Position numbers and translations under genes: made by a program | Assembly (NCBI RefSeq): GCF_051433165.1 | Contig: NZ_JBHMFS010000005.1 | Span: 62,001 to 126,000, forward strand | DNA: 64,000 bases | From: Falsiroseomonas sp051433165 | Lineage (GTDB): Bacteria > Pseudomonadota > Alphaproteobacteria > Acetobacterales > Acetobacteraceae | Direction of reading: 5' to 3' | Part shown: positions 15,957-23,519 of the stretch, piece by piece | Numbering within the stretch: the stretch's first letter is position 1 | Layout: every line of letters starts with the position of its first letter | Notes under the pieces: model-generated | The model's database searches: none | Told to the model about the DNA's origin: nothing | What the model saw: the letters and a program-made list of their open reading frames with translations, nothing else

Positions 15957-16326
15957 CTGACGCCCATTCGCAAGCAGGGCGGCGCTTCACGCCGACCTGA
16001 ATCAGACTGCATCCGTTCCTATTGAGGTTATCAACGGAAGCAGGGGCGCGGATGAGGAATCTTCCTGTCTCACGGAATGATGAGTGGGGCTTATTGAACC
16101 GTTGCATTTGTGTGCAGCTGTAGCGATTTCATGACGTTCAAGAGTTGAGACGCGTAAACGCCATTCACGTGTCGATGCTTGTTTTTGGACCGTGTCCGCC
16201 GTGTGTGTTGGCAACCAGGCAACCACAGCTCGGTACGGCGATCACAGAGGTCTTTGCCAAACAGCAAGGGTAAGAGAACTAATGCCGCTTTCCTGGCCTT
16301 CCCGGACCCTGCCCATTCACGCCCCC
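15957..16326. other. AT-richer intergenic region upstream of the ATP-grasp operon
   Basis: These 370 bases separate the operon start from the end of flgH. They are clearly richer in A and T than the flanks (for example around 16080-16150) and should hold the operon's promoter. Short frames here have no recognisable product. Composition unlike the neighbours supports recent acquisition of the segment. I could not assign a promoter with confidence. Confidence 0.6.
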
Positions 16327-17052
16327 TCAAAACGGCAGCACAATATCCAGCAACTGCTGCCCATACCGCGGCGCCTGCACGTCCGACAGCGTCCCCCGCC
16401 CGCCATAGGCAATACGCGCCTCCGCCAGCCGGTCATGCCGCACCGTATTGTCGCTCGCGATATCCTGCGGCCGGATCACGCCCGTCACCTGCAATTCCCG
16501 CAGCTCATGGTTCACCCGCACCTGCTGCCGCCCGGCCACCACCAGGTTCCCGTTCGGCAGCGTCTGCGTGACGATCGCCGCGAGGCGCAGGGTCACCGTC
16601 TCATTCCGCCGCAGCGTGCCGGTGCCGTTGGTGGTCTGCGCGCCGCTGGTCTGCACCAGGGCGGAGGGGTCGATGCTGTTGGGCAGCAGCCGGGTGAGGG
16701 AGCTTTCCAGGCCGAGCAGGCGCGGAATGCCCATCGTATCCGTCCCCTCCCGCTCCCGCGCCGTCGTGTTCTGCATCTGCGCCGTGTCTTGGATGCTGAC
16801 CAGCACGGTGATCAGGTCCCCCACGGAGGCCGCCCGCTGGTCGCGCAGGAAGGTGCGGCTGCCCGGGCGCCACAGGCTGTTGCCGCCATGCGTCGGCACC
16901 TGCGCGGCCGGCATCGGCATGCTCACCGGCTGGTAGCCGGGGGCGGCGGTGGGGCTGGTGACGGGGGCGAGTGCCGGCAGGCGGCCAACTTCGGAAAGGC
17001 GCTCACAGGCGCCCAGCGCCAGGGTCAGCGCCAGCAGGGGGGCGTATTTCAT
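16327..17052 (-). CDS. flgH: Flagellar L-ring protein FlgH
   Basis: FlgH is an outer-membrane lipoprotein that forms the L ring around the flagellar rod. The 241-residue protein has a lipoprotein signal ending LALGACERL. It then shows the family segments NSLWRPGSRTFLRDQRA and VGDLITVLVSI, and the C-terminal motif ITGVIRPQDI is present as VTGVIRPQDIASDN. Its ATG overlaps the flgA stop by 4 bases. It is the last gene of a flgF-flgG-flgA-flgH operon on the minus strand. Confidence 0.95.
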   Translation of the reverse strand: MKYAPLLALTLALGACERLSEVGRLPALAPVTSPTAAPGYQPVSMPMPAAQVPTHGGNSLWRPGSRTFLRDQRAASVGDLITVLVSIQDTAQMQNTTAREREGTDTMGIPRLLGLESSLTRLLPNSIDPSALVQTSGAQTTNGTGTLRRNETVTLRLAAIVTQTLPNGNLVVAGRQQVRVNHELRELQVTGVIRPQDIASDNTVRHDRLAEARIAYGGRGTLSDVQAPRYGQQLLDIVLPF

Positions 17053-17978
17053 CGGCGGGACTCCACGCGAACGCGGCCGGGGCCGATGGCGCGGGCCTCC
17101 ACCACGATCCGGCTGCTGAGATTCATCACCGGCAGCACCGCACCGCGCGCCGCGCCTTCCATGGCGCGGCCGGTCGCGGTGACGGTCAGGCCGGGGGTTT
17201 CGTACTGCATGGTCACGGTGCTGCCGCGCTCCACCACCAGCGGCTCGGCCAGGTTCGCCATCAGCAGCGGCTGGCCGGCGGCGGCCGAGCGGCGCAAGGC
17301 CTGGCCCACCGCCTGGTCCAGGCTGTCCGCGGCGCCGGCCCGCAGGCGATTAGCGGGCACGCGCGCCAGCCGCACATCCTCCGGCCGCACCACATCCCCC
17401 ACCGCCAATTGCCGCACCGCCAGCACCACCGGCAGCGTGGTCACGGCGCGGCCGGCGAGGCGGATGCGCTGGGCGGCCATGCCCTCCGCCGTGATGGCCA
17501 GCCCCGCCGCGAAGCGCTGGGTGTGGGCGTCGTAGGTCACCTGCTCCACCATGATCTGCGGGAAGGCGTCGGGCGGCACCAGGGGCGCGTGGAAGGCTTG
17601 CAGGACCAGGTCGGTGTCGTCCTCCACGCCACGCGGGCGCAGCGCCTCCCGCAGCGCGTCCAGCACTTCTTCCTGGCCCAGGGCGCGGCCGGGGCGGTCC
17701 AGCACCACACGCTGGGCGCCGCCGGAGGGGTTCCACTCCACGCCATTGCGGCGCGCGATGGCGTAGAGCTGCGGCGCCTCCACCACCAGGCGATGGCCGG
17801 GCGGCGGGGCAGGGCCGAGCGGCGTGGCGCCGCGCTCGCCCAGCCCGTCGAACAGATCCTCCAGCCGCACCACCGCGTCTTCCAGCGTGACGAAGGGGCG
17901 CAGCGTGGGGGATGGGGTGGCGTGGGCGGCGGAGGAAAGGCCGAGCAGCAGCAGCAGGACAAGGCGCATGGCGATCAC
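17049..17978 (-). CDS. flgA: Flagellar P-ring assembly chaperone FlgA
   Basis: FlgA is a periplasmic chaperone for P-ring assembly. The protein has a signal peptide (MRLVLLLLLGLSSAAHA) and a C-terminal SAF domain. The SAF domain shows AVGDVVRPEDVRLARVPANRL, then RRSAAAGQPLLMANLAEP and VERGSTVTMQYETPGLTVTA. The frame begins with a GTG at 17978 overlapping the flgG stop (GTGA). An ATG at 17969 gives the signal peptide directly and is an equally likely start. The N-terminal half is poorly conserved, as is usual for FlgA. Confidence 0.9.
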   Translation of the reverse strand: MIAMRLVLLLLLGLSSAAHATPSPTLRPFVTLEDAVVRLEDLFDGLGERGATPLGPAPPPGHRLVVEAPQLYAIARRNGVEWNPSGGAQRVVLDRPGRALGQEEVLDALREALRPRGVEDDTDLVLQAFHAPLVPPDAFPQIMVEQVTYDAHTQRFAAGLAITAEGMAAQRIRLAGRAVTTLPVVLAVRQLAVGDVVRPEDVRLARVPANRLRAGAADSLDQAVGQALRRSAAAGQPLLMANLAEPLVVERGSTVTMQYETPGLTVTATGRAMEGAARGAVLPVMNLSSRIVVEARAIGPGRVRVESRR

Positions 17979-18760
17979 CGCAGCCGCGACAGGGTGGAGA
18001 GCATTTCGTCGCTGGCCGAGATGACCTTGCTGTTCATCTCATAGGCGCGCTGCGCGGTGATGAGGTTGGTGATCTCCTGCACCACATTGACGTTCGACGT
18101 TTCGACAAAGCCCTGCAGAACCTGGCCGAAGCCCACCGCCCCTGGCGCGGCCTGCTGCGCGTCGCCGGAACTCGGCGTGGCGAGCATCAGATTGCCGCCG
18201 ATCGCCTCCAGCCCGGTTTCGTTGGCGAAGATGGCGAGCTGGAGCTGGCCGACATTCTGCAGCGCGACCTGCCCATCCAGCTTGGCCAGCACCTCACCCG
18301 TCGCATTGATCGTCACGTCGCGCGCCGCCGCCGGCACGGCGATGCCGGGCTGCACCACGAAGCCATCGGCGGTGACGATCACGCCTTCCGGCGACAGGGC
18401 AAAGGTGCCGTCGCGGGTATAGGCAACTTCACCGGTTGGCAGGTTGATCTGGAAATAGCCATTGCCGCGGATCGCCAGGTCGAAGCGGTTCTCGGTCTGC
18501 GACAGGCTGCCCTGTTCGGAAATGCGATACACCGCCCCCGTGCGCACGCCGAGGCCGACCTGCGCGCCGGAGGGCAGGATGTTGCCGGCATCGGCCGTCT
18601 GGGCGCCGACGCGGCGCAGGTTCTGGTAGATCAGGTCCTGGAATTCGGCGCGCCGGCGCTTGTAGCCGGTGGTGCTCATATTCGCGATGTTGTTGGAGAT
18701 GACCTCGACGTTGGTCTGCTGGGCCATCATCCCAGTCCCGGCAATGTGCAGGCTGCGCAT
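17975..18760 (-). CDS. flgG: Flagellar distal rod protein FlgG
   Basis: FlgG builds the distal rod. The 261-residue protein has the expected N-terminal rod motif (QTNVEVISNNIANMSTTGYK), the middle FlgG segment ENRFDLAIRGNGYFQI and the C-terminal NVVQEITNLITAQRAYEMNS. Length is normal. It lies 13 bases after flgF. Confidence 0.96.
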   Translation of the reverse strand: MRSLHIAGTGMMAQQTNVEVISNNIANMSTTGYKRRRAEFQDLIYQNLRRVGAQTADAGNILPSGAQVGLGVRTGAVYRISEQGSLSQTENRFDLAIRGNGYFQINLPTGEVAYTRDGTFALSPEGVIVTADGFVVQPGIAVPAAARDVTINATGEVLAKLDGQVALQNVGQLQLAIFANETGLEAIGGNLMLATPSSGDAQQAAPGAVGFGQVLQGFVETSNVNVVQEITNLITAQRAYEMNSKVISASDEMLSTLSRLR

Positions 18761-18773
18761 GGTCTAAGCTCCC

Positions 18774-19520
18774 TTACCGGCGGCGCAGGATGCGATCGAC
18801 GGCGGAGCCGAGGCGTTCGCTCTCCTTCTCCGCCATCTGCGCGACGAACTGGAATTCGCGCAGCTCCTCCGTCATGCGGGTGATCTCGATGACGGGGCGG
18901 ACATTGCTGCCCTCCACCGCGCCCTGCACCACGCCGGGGCGTTCCACTGGCTCGGCGGCCATCGCCTCGGGCGCGGCGAAAAGCCGGTCGCCCTCGGCGT
19001 TCAACTGCTGGCGGTCGGGGAAGCGGACCACACGGAAGCGGCCAACCGGGCCGTTCTCGGTGCGCAGCGTGCCGTCGCCCATTACCTCGATGCGGCTGTC
19101 GCCCTGCGCCACCTGCATCGGCTGGCCTTCCGCGCTCAGCACCCGGTTGCCCTCGGCATCCACCACGCGGCCCTCGCCATCCAGGCTGAAGCGGCCGGCG
19201 CGGGTGAAGCGCTCGCCGCGCGGGGTCTGCACGGCGAAGAACCCGTCGGGGTCGGCCAGCGCCAGGTCCAGCGGGTTGCCGGTGGTGGCCAGCGGGCCGG
19301 GGGCGGTGTCGCGCCAGGTCGCGCGGTCCTGTGCGAAGGCCAGGTCGCGGCCGCCGAAGGGCACCTGCGCGTCCATCTGGCGCTCCAGCACCGTGCCGAA
19401 CAGCGGGCGGGCGGCGCGGAAACCGGGCGTGTCCGCATTGGCGATGTTGTTGGCGGTGACCGCGCTGGCGCGGGTCTGCGCCACCAGGCGGGACAGGACG
19501 ATGTAGCCGGGGCTGTCCAT
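18774..19520 (-). CDS. flgF: Flagellar proximal rod protein FlgF
   Basis: This 248-residue rod protein starts at the ATG at 19520 (MDSPGYIVLSRLVAQ), where the conserved N terminus begins. The open frame continues further upstream without family resemblance. It contains ASAVTANNIANADTPGF, a FlgG-like central block (NPLDLALADPDGFFAV) and the C-terminal VIEITRMTEELREFQFVAQM. It is the first gene of the minus-strand rod and ring operon and is divergent from fliL. Confidence 0.92.
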   Translation of the reverse strand: MDSPGYIVLSRLVAQTRASAVTANNIANADTPGFRAARPLFGTVLERQMDAQVPFGGRDLAFAQDRATWRDTAPGPLATTGNPLDLALADPDGFFAVQTPRGERFTRAGRFSLDGEGRVVDAEGNRVLSAEGQPMQVAQGDSRIEVMGDGTLRTENGPVGRFRVVRFPDRQQLNAEGDRLFAAPEAMAAEPVERPGVVQGAVEGSNVRPVIEITRMTEELREFQFVAQMAEKESERLGSAVDRILRRR

Positions 19521-19732
19521 GAGTTTCTCTCGGGCTGCGCTTCTGCCGGGGGGCTTCGCAAGCCGCGTGCCAGCCCTGCGGCTCCCGGGCGGGCAACGGG
19601 CCATGCAGCTTCTGCCGGGGGAGGGGCAGGTTTGGCCGGCGCCCGGCAAGCTTCGGGCAACCGGTTCCGGCGCAAGGCTTCCTTAAGCGGTACGCGTCAT
19701 TCTGGGGGTCGGCGGGGTCTCACCCGCTTTGG

Positions 19733-20293
19733 ATGAAAGGGACGACCGGAAGCATGGCGGCGGCAGCGGCAGCCAAGACGGATGCGGCGGCGGGGGGCGA
19801 GGCTCCCCCGGCGAAAGGCGGCAGCAAGAAGCTGCTGCTGATCCTGTTGCCTGTGCTGCTGCTGGTGGGCGGCGGCGCCGGGCTGTGGTTCACCGGCATC
19901 CTGCCCGGCCTGCTCGGCATGGGCGCGCCCCCTGTCACGGAAGAAGCCGCCGCGGCGGAGGCCGAGGCCGCGCCGCCGCCGCGCAGCCCGCCCGCCTTCG
20001 TCGAACTGCCGGAGATCATCTCCAACCTCAACGCCCCCGGCCGCCGCCCGGTCTTCGTGCGGCTGCGCGCCAAGCTGGAGATCAGCAAGGCGGAGGATGC
20101 CGCGGTGGTGACGGAGGCGATGCCCCGGCTGCTCGACCTGTTCCAGACCTATCTGCGGGAGGTGCGGCCGGAGGAGCTGCGCGGCAGCGCCGGCACGCAC
20201 CGGCTGCGGGAGGAGCTGATCGCGCGCGCCACCCTGGCCGCCGCGCCGGCCCGCATCACCGACGTGCTGTTCATGGAATTCCTGGTGCAATGA
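19733..20293 (+). CDS. fliL: Flagellar basal-body-associated protein FliL
   Basis: FliL is a single-pass inner-membrane protein near the stator. The 186-residue protein has a Lys-flanked membrane span at about residues 33-52 (LLLILLPVLLLVGGGAGLWF). A Pro/Ala/Glu linker and a periplasmic domain (FVELPEIISNLN, RLRAKLEISK, and C-terminal ITDVLFMEFLVQ) follow. An ATG at 19754 is an alternative start. The stop overlaps the fliM ATG by 4 bases. Confidence 0.9.
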   Translation: MKGTTGSMAAAAAAKTDAAAGGEAPPAKGGSKKLLLILLPVLLLVGGGAGLWFTGILPGLLGMGAPPVTEEAAAAEAEAAPPPRSPPAFVELPEIISNLNAPGRRPVFVRLRAKLEISKAEDAAVVTEAMPRLLDLFQTYLREVRPEELRGSAGTHRLREELIARATLAAAPARITDVLFMEFLVQ

Positions 20294-21414
20294 GCGGCCA
20301 GGGAGAGACTCCGCAAGGCCCGGATACCTCGGAGGAAGATCTCGCCGCCGCATGGGGCGCCTCCGTCGAGGCAGATGGCGCCGCCGCGCCCGACCCCTTC
20401 GATGATGTGGAAGCCGCACCCCCGGCCGATGCCGCGCGCGTGCTCAACCAGGCCGAGATCGACAGCCTGCTGGGCTTCGACAACGGCCCGGCGGGCGACA
20501 ATGGCGAAAGCGGCATCGAGCGGATCATCTCCGCCGGCCTCATCGCCTATGAACGCCTGCCGATGCTGGAGATCGTGTTCGATCGGCTGGTGCGGCTGAT
20601 GTCCACCACGCTGCGGAACTTTACCTCCGACAATGTGGAAATCTCGATCGATGCGATGACCTCGCTGCGATTCGGCGACTACCTGAACTCCATCCCGCTG
20701 CCCGCCATGCTGGCGGTGTTCAAGGCGGAGGAGTGGGACAATTACGGGCTGGTCGTGGTCGACAGCAGCCTGATCTATTCCATTGTGGACGTGCTGCTCG
20801 GCGGCCGCCGCGGCACCGCCGCCATGCGCATCGAGGGCCGCCCCTACACCACCATCGAGCGCACGCTGGTCGAACGCCTGATCACCGTGGTGCTGGCCGA
20901 TCTGCGCGCGGCGTTCGAGCCACTATGCCCGGTGACCTTCCGCTTCGAGCGGCTGGAGGTGAACCCGCGCTTCGCCGCCATCTCCCGCCTGTCCAACGCC
21001 ACCGTTCTGTCCCGCCTGCGGGTGGACATGGAGGATCGCGGCGGGCGCATCGAGATCATGCTGCCCTACGCGACTCTGGAGCCGGTGCGCGAATTGCTGC
21101 TGCAGCAATTCATGGGCGAGCGCTTCGGCCGCGACAGCATCTGGGAAACCCATCTGGCGGAGGAACTGCGCCAGACGGATGTGGCGCTGGATGTCGTGCT
21201 GGATGAGCAGACCATGCTGCTGTCGCAGGTGCTGCGGCTGAATGTCGGCGATCGCATCATCCTGTCATCGCCGCCCGGGGCGCCGGTGCGGCTGCGCTGT
21301 GGGGATGTTCCGCTATTCGCCGGCCAGCTCGGGCGGCGGGAGAACCGGCTGGCGGTGCGCATCGACAGCGGGCGGGAGATTCCGTCCGAAGCGACGATGA
21401 GGCAGATCGCATGA
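20290..21414 (+). CDS. fliM: Flagellar motor switch protein FliM
   Basis: FliM is the C-ring protein that binds phosphorylated CheY. The 374-residue protein has an acidic N-terminal region, the switch-protein motif VLNQAEIDSLLGF, the central CheC-like domain (SLIYSIVDVLLGGRRG, RPYTTIERTLVERLI) and a C-terminal SpoA domain (LRLNVGDRIILSS). It overlaps both fliL and the next gene by 4 bases, showing a tightly coupled operon. Confidence 0.95.
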   Translation: MSGQGETPQGPDTSEEDLAAAWGASVEADGAAAPDPFDDVEAAPPADAARVLNQAEIDSLLGFDNGPAGDNGESGIERIISAGLIAYERLPMLEIVFDRLVRLMSTTLRNFTSDNVEISIDAMTSLRFGDYLNSIPLPAMLAVFKAEEWDNYGLVVVDSSLIYSIVDVLLGGRRGTAAMRIEGRPYTTIERTLVERLITVVLADLRAAFEPLCPVTFRFERLEVNPRFAAISRLSNATVLSRLRVDMEDRGGRIEIMLPYATLEPVRELLLQQFMGERFGRDSIWETHLAEELRQTDVALDVVLDEQTMLLSQVLRLNVGDRIILSSPPGAPVRLRCGDVPLFAGQLGRRENRLAVRIDSGREIPSEATMRQIA

Positions 21415-21845
21415 GCACCCTGGAATGGATCTCCCAAGGCGCGCTGCTGCTGCTGCTGGCCATCGCCGTGCCCTTCGCCTGGCGGCTGGAGCGGCAGATC
21501 AGCGCGCTGCGGCGCGAAGGCGCGGCGCTGGAAGCCGGCGCCGCCGGCATCGCCGCCGCCAGCGAGGCGGCTGAGGGCACGCTGGCCCGGCTGCGCGCCA
21601 CCGCGGAACAGGCCGGGCGCAACGTCGCCGAACGGGTGGCGGTGGCGGAGCCGCTGCGCGAGGATCTGCGCTTCCTGACCGAACGCGCCGAACAGCTTGC
21701 CGACCGGCTGGATGGCCTGGTCCGTCAGGCGCGTCCGGCCTCGGCCTCCGACATGACGCTGGAGAACGCGGCAGCGCCGTCCGGCCCATCCCCGCGCAGC
21801 GAGGCGGAACGCGAATTACTGCGTGCGTTGCGGGGTGGCCGCTGA
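21411..21845 (+). CDS. DUF6468-type membrane coiled-coil protein of the flagellar locus
   Basis: This 144-residue protein has one membrane span near the N terminus (about residues 9-23, GALLLLLAIAVPFAW). A long helical, probably coiled-coil region follows (REGAALEAGAAGIAAASEAA, DLRFLTERAEQLADRL). Its size, its order between fliM and the MotE-like gene, and the pattern match the DUF6468 proteins found after fliM in Rhodospirillales. The family name is from memory and should be checked. Function is unknown but a role at the flagellar base is likely. It overlaps fliM by 4 bases. Confidence 0.7.
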   Translation: MSTLEWISQGALLLLLAIAVPFAWRLERQISALRREGAALEAGAAGIAAASEAAEGTLARLRATAEQAGRNVAERVAVAEPLREDLRFLTERAEQLADRLDGLVRQARPASASDMTLENAAAPSGPSPRSEAERELLRALRGGR

Positions 21846-22477
21846 TGCGCCGTATCCGCATTCCGGCCCTGCGGCTTCGCCGCCTGCGGCTGCTGCCGGT
21901 GGCCTTCGGCGTGATGGCGCTGCTTGCGGCCGCCAAGATCGAGCGCATGGTCCGCGCGGGTGAGCCGATGCTGCCGGTGATCACCGCGGCGCGCGCCGCG
22001 GACCCGGCCCCCGCGACGCCTGCCACGCCGCCCGCCGCGCCTGCGGCCGAGCCCAGCGCGGAACAGGCCGCTGAACGTGCCGTGCTGGAATCGCTGCGTG
22101 CCCGGCGCGCCGCGATCGAGACTCGCGAGGCCCAGGCCGTGGCGCGGGAGACGATGGTCGCCGCCGCCGAACGCCGCCTGGCGCAGCGGGTGGAGGAGCT
22201 GGTCGCGCTGCAACGGCGCCTGGAGGCGCTGGAGGCGGATCGCGCGGCGCGCGAGGAAGCCGGGCTGCGTGGCCTGGTGAAGCTCTATGAAGGCATGCGC
22301 CCGCGCGATGCGGCGATGATCTTCAACGAGCTGGAGATGCCCGTGCTGGTCCAGATCATGGACCAGATGCGCGAAGCAAAGGCCGCGCCCGTGATGGGGG
22401 CGATGCTCCCGGAACGGGCAAGGTCGCTGACGGCGGAGCTGGCGCGCCTGCGCGCGGCCCGCATTTCGGCACGGTGA
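21845..22477 (+). CDS. motE: MotE-family flagellar motility protein
   Basis: This 210-residue protein has a membrane anchor (about residues 16-32), a Pro/Ala-rich linker, a coiled coil (about 70-135, with RRAAIETREAQAVARE and LVALQRRLEALEADRAA) and a small C-terminal domain LYEGMRPRDAAMIFNELEMP. The last is the MgtE_N-like fold found in MotE, a chaperone of the periplasmic motor protein MotC. The ATG shares one base with the preceding stop (TGATG). The gene symbol rests on domain order only. Confidence 0.8.
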   Translation: MRRIRIPALRLRRLRLLPVAFGVMALLAAAKIERMVRAGEPMLPVITAARAADPAPATPATPPAAPAAEPSAEQAAERAVLESLRARRAAIETREAQAVARETMVAAAERRLAQRVEELVALQRRLEALEADRAAREEAGLRGLVKLYEGMRPRDAAMIFNELEMPVLVQIMDQMREAKAAPVMGAMLPERARSLTAELARLRAARISAR

Positions 22478-22516
22478 GCGGCGCCAGGATGGCGGTTTGT
22501 GGATAACAGGGGCGCA

Positions 22517-22903
22517 ATGCTGATGGACAAGAACACGTCTGTTCTGATCGTGGACGACTACAAGACCATGCTGCGGATCATCCGTAACCTGCTGAAGCAG
22601 CTCGACTTCGAGAATGTCGAAGAAGCGACGGACGGGGCGGAGGCGCTGGCGAAGATGCGCGCCGGCAATTTCGGCCTGGTGATCAGCGACTGGAACATGG
22701 CGCCGATGACGGGCCTCGACCTGCTGAAGGAGGTCCGCGCCGATGCGCGCCTGAAATCGACCCCCTTCATCATGATCACGGCCGAGAGCAAGACGGAGAA
22801 CGTGGTCGCCGCCAAGGCCGCCGGTGTCTCCAATTACATCGTGAAGCCGTTCAACGCCGAGACGCTGCGCGGCAAGATCGAGAAGGTGATGGCGAATGCC
22901 TGA
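22517..22903 (+). CDS. cheY: Chemotaxis response regulator CheY
   Basis: This single receiver domain of about 128 residues has VLIVDDYKTMLRIIRNLL at the N terminus, the phospho-acceptor Asp in LVISDWNMAPMTG, the Thr in MITAES and the Lys in IVKPFNAETL. The segment NLLKQLDFENVEEATDGAEA is typical of CheY. Starts at 22517 or 22523 are both possible; AGGGG at 22507-22511 favours 22517. It overlaps cheZ by 8 bases and acts with it on FliM. Confidence 0.93.
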   Translation: MLMDKNTSVLIVDDYKTMLRIIRNLLKQLDFENVEEATDGAEALAKMRAGNFGLVISDWNMAPMTGLDLLKEVRADARLKSTPFIMITAESKTENVVAAKAAGVSNYIVKPFNAETLRGKIEKVMANA

Positions 22904-23519
22904 CGGGATCGCCCCGGCCGGGGCCGACCTCCTGCCGGAAGGGGAGCGCATCGAGTCCGTGGTGCGCGCCGTGCTGGGCACCATGTCCGGCGACCTTTCG
23001 GTGGTCGAGGCGTCGCTGCTGGCCGAGCTCGAAGGGCTCGGCCGCACTGTCGCGCGTGCGAAGCAGGAGATTGCGTCGCTTCGCGTCGATGACATCACGC
23101 TCAGCCACATCCCCTCCGCGACGGATGAGCTGGACGCCATCGTCGGTCATACGGCGCAGGCGACGAACGAGATCCTGGATGTGTGCGAAACGCTGGAAGG
23201 CGTCGCCACCCGCGTGGGCGGGGTGGAGGCGGAGGCGCTGGCCTCCGCCGTCACCCGCATCTACGAGGCCTGCAGCTTCCAGGACATCACCGGCCAGCGC
23301 ATCGGCAAGGTGGTGACGGCGTTGAAGGCGATCGAGGCGCGGGTGGACCAGGTTGTCTCGCGCTTCGGTGGCGCCGGTGGCGCGCCCGACCCATCGGCCC
23401 CGTCGCCCCCCGTGGACCCGGATGAGACGGAAGGCCGCCGTTTGGCGAATGGCCCGCAGCTTCCGGGTGCTGGCGTCAGCCAGGCGGATATCGACAAGCT
23501 GATGGCGGATTTCGACTGA
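22896..23519 (+). CDS. cheZ: Chemotaxis protein phosphatase CheZ
   Basis: CheZ removes phosphate from CheY. The 207-residue protein has a long helical core with the catalytic segment EACSFQDITGQRIGKVV, where the Asp and Gln of FQDxTGQ are the active-site pair. It ends with a CheY-binding tail, GVSQADIDKLMADFD, after a Pro-rich linker. The stop codon shares a base with the start of the next gene (TGATGG). Confidence 0.92.
   Translation: MPDGIAPAGADLLPEGERIESVVRAVLGTMSGDLSVVEASLLAELEGLGRTVARAKQEIASLRVDDITLSHIPSATDELDAIVGHTAQATNEILDVCETLEGVATRVGGVEAEALASAVTRIYEACSFQDITGQRIGKVVTALKAIEARVDQVVSRFGGAGGAPDPSAPSPPVDPDETEGRRLANGPQLPGAGVSQADIDKLMADFD

Noticed and set aside
16002..16330. Small minus-strand open frames of 74 and 79 codons upstream of the ATP-grasp operon
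   Set aside because: No good ribosome-binding site, no family resemblance, and position inside the AT-richer promoter region.
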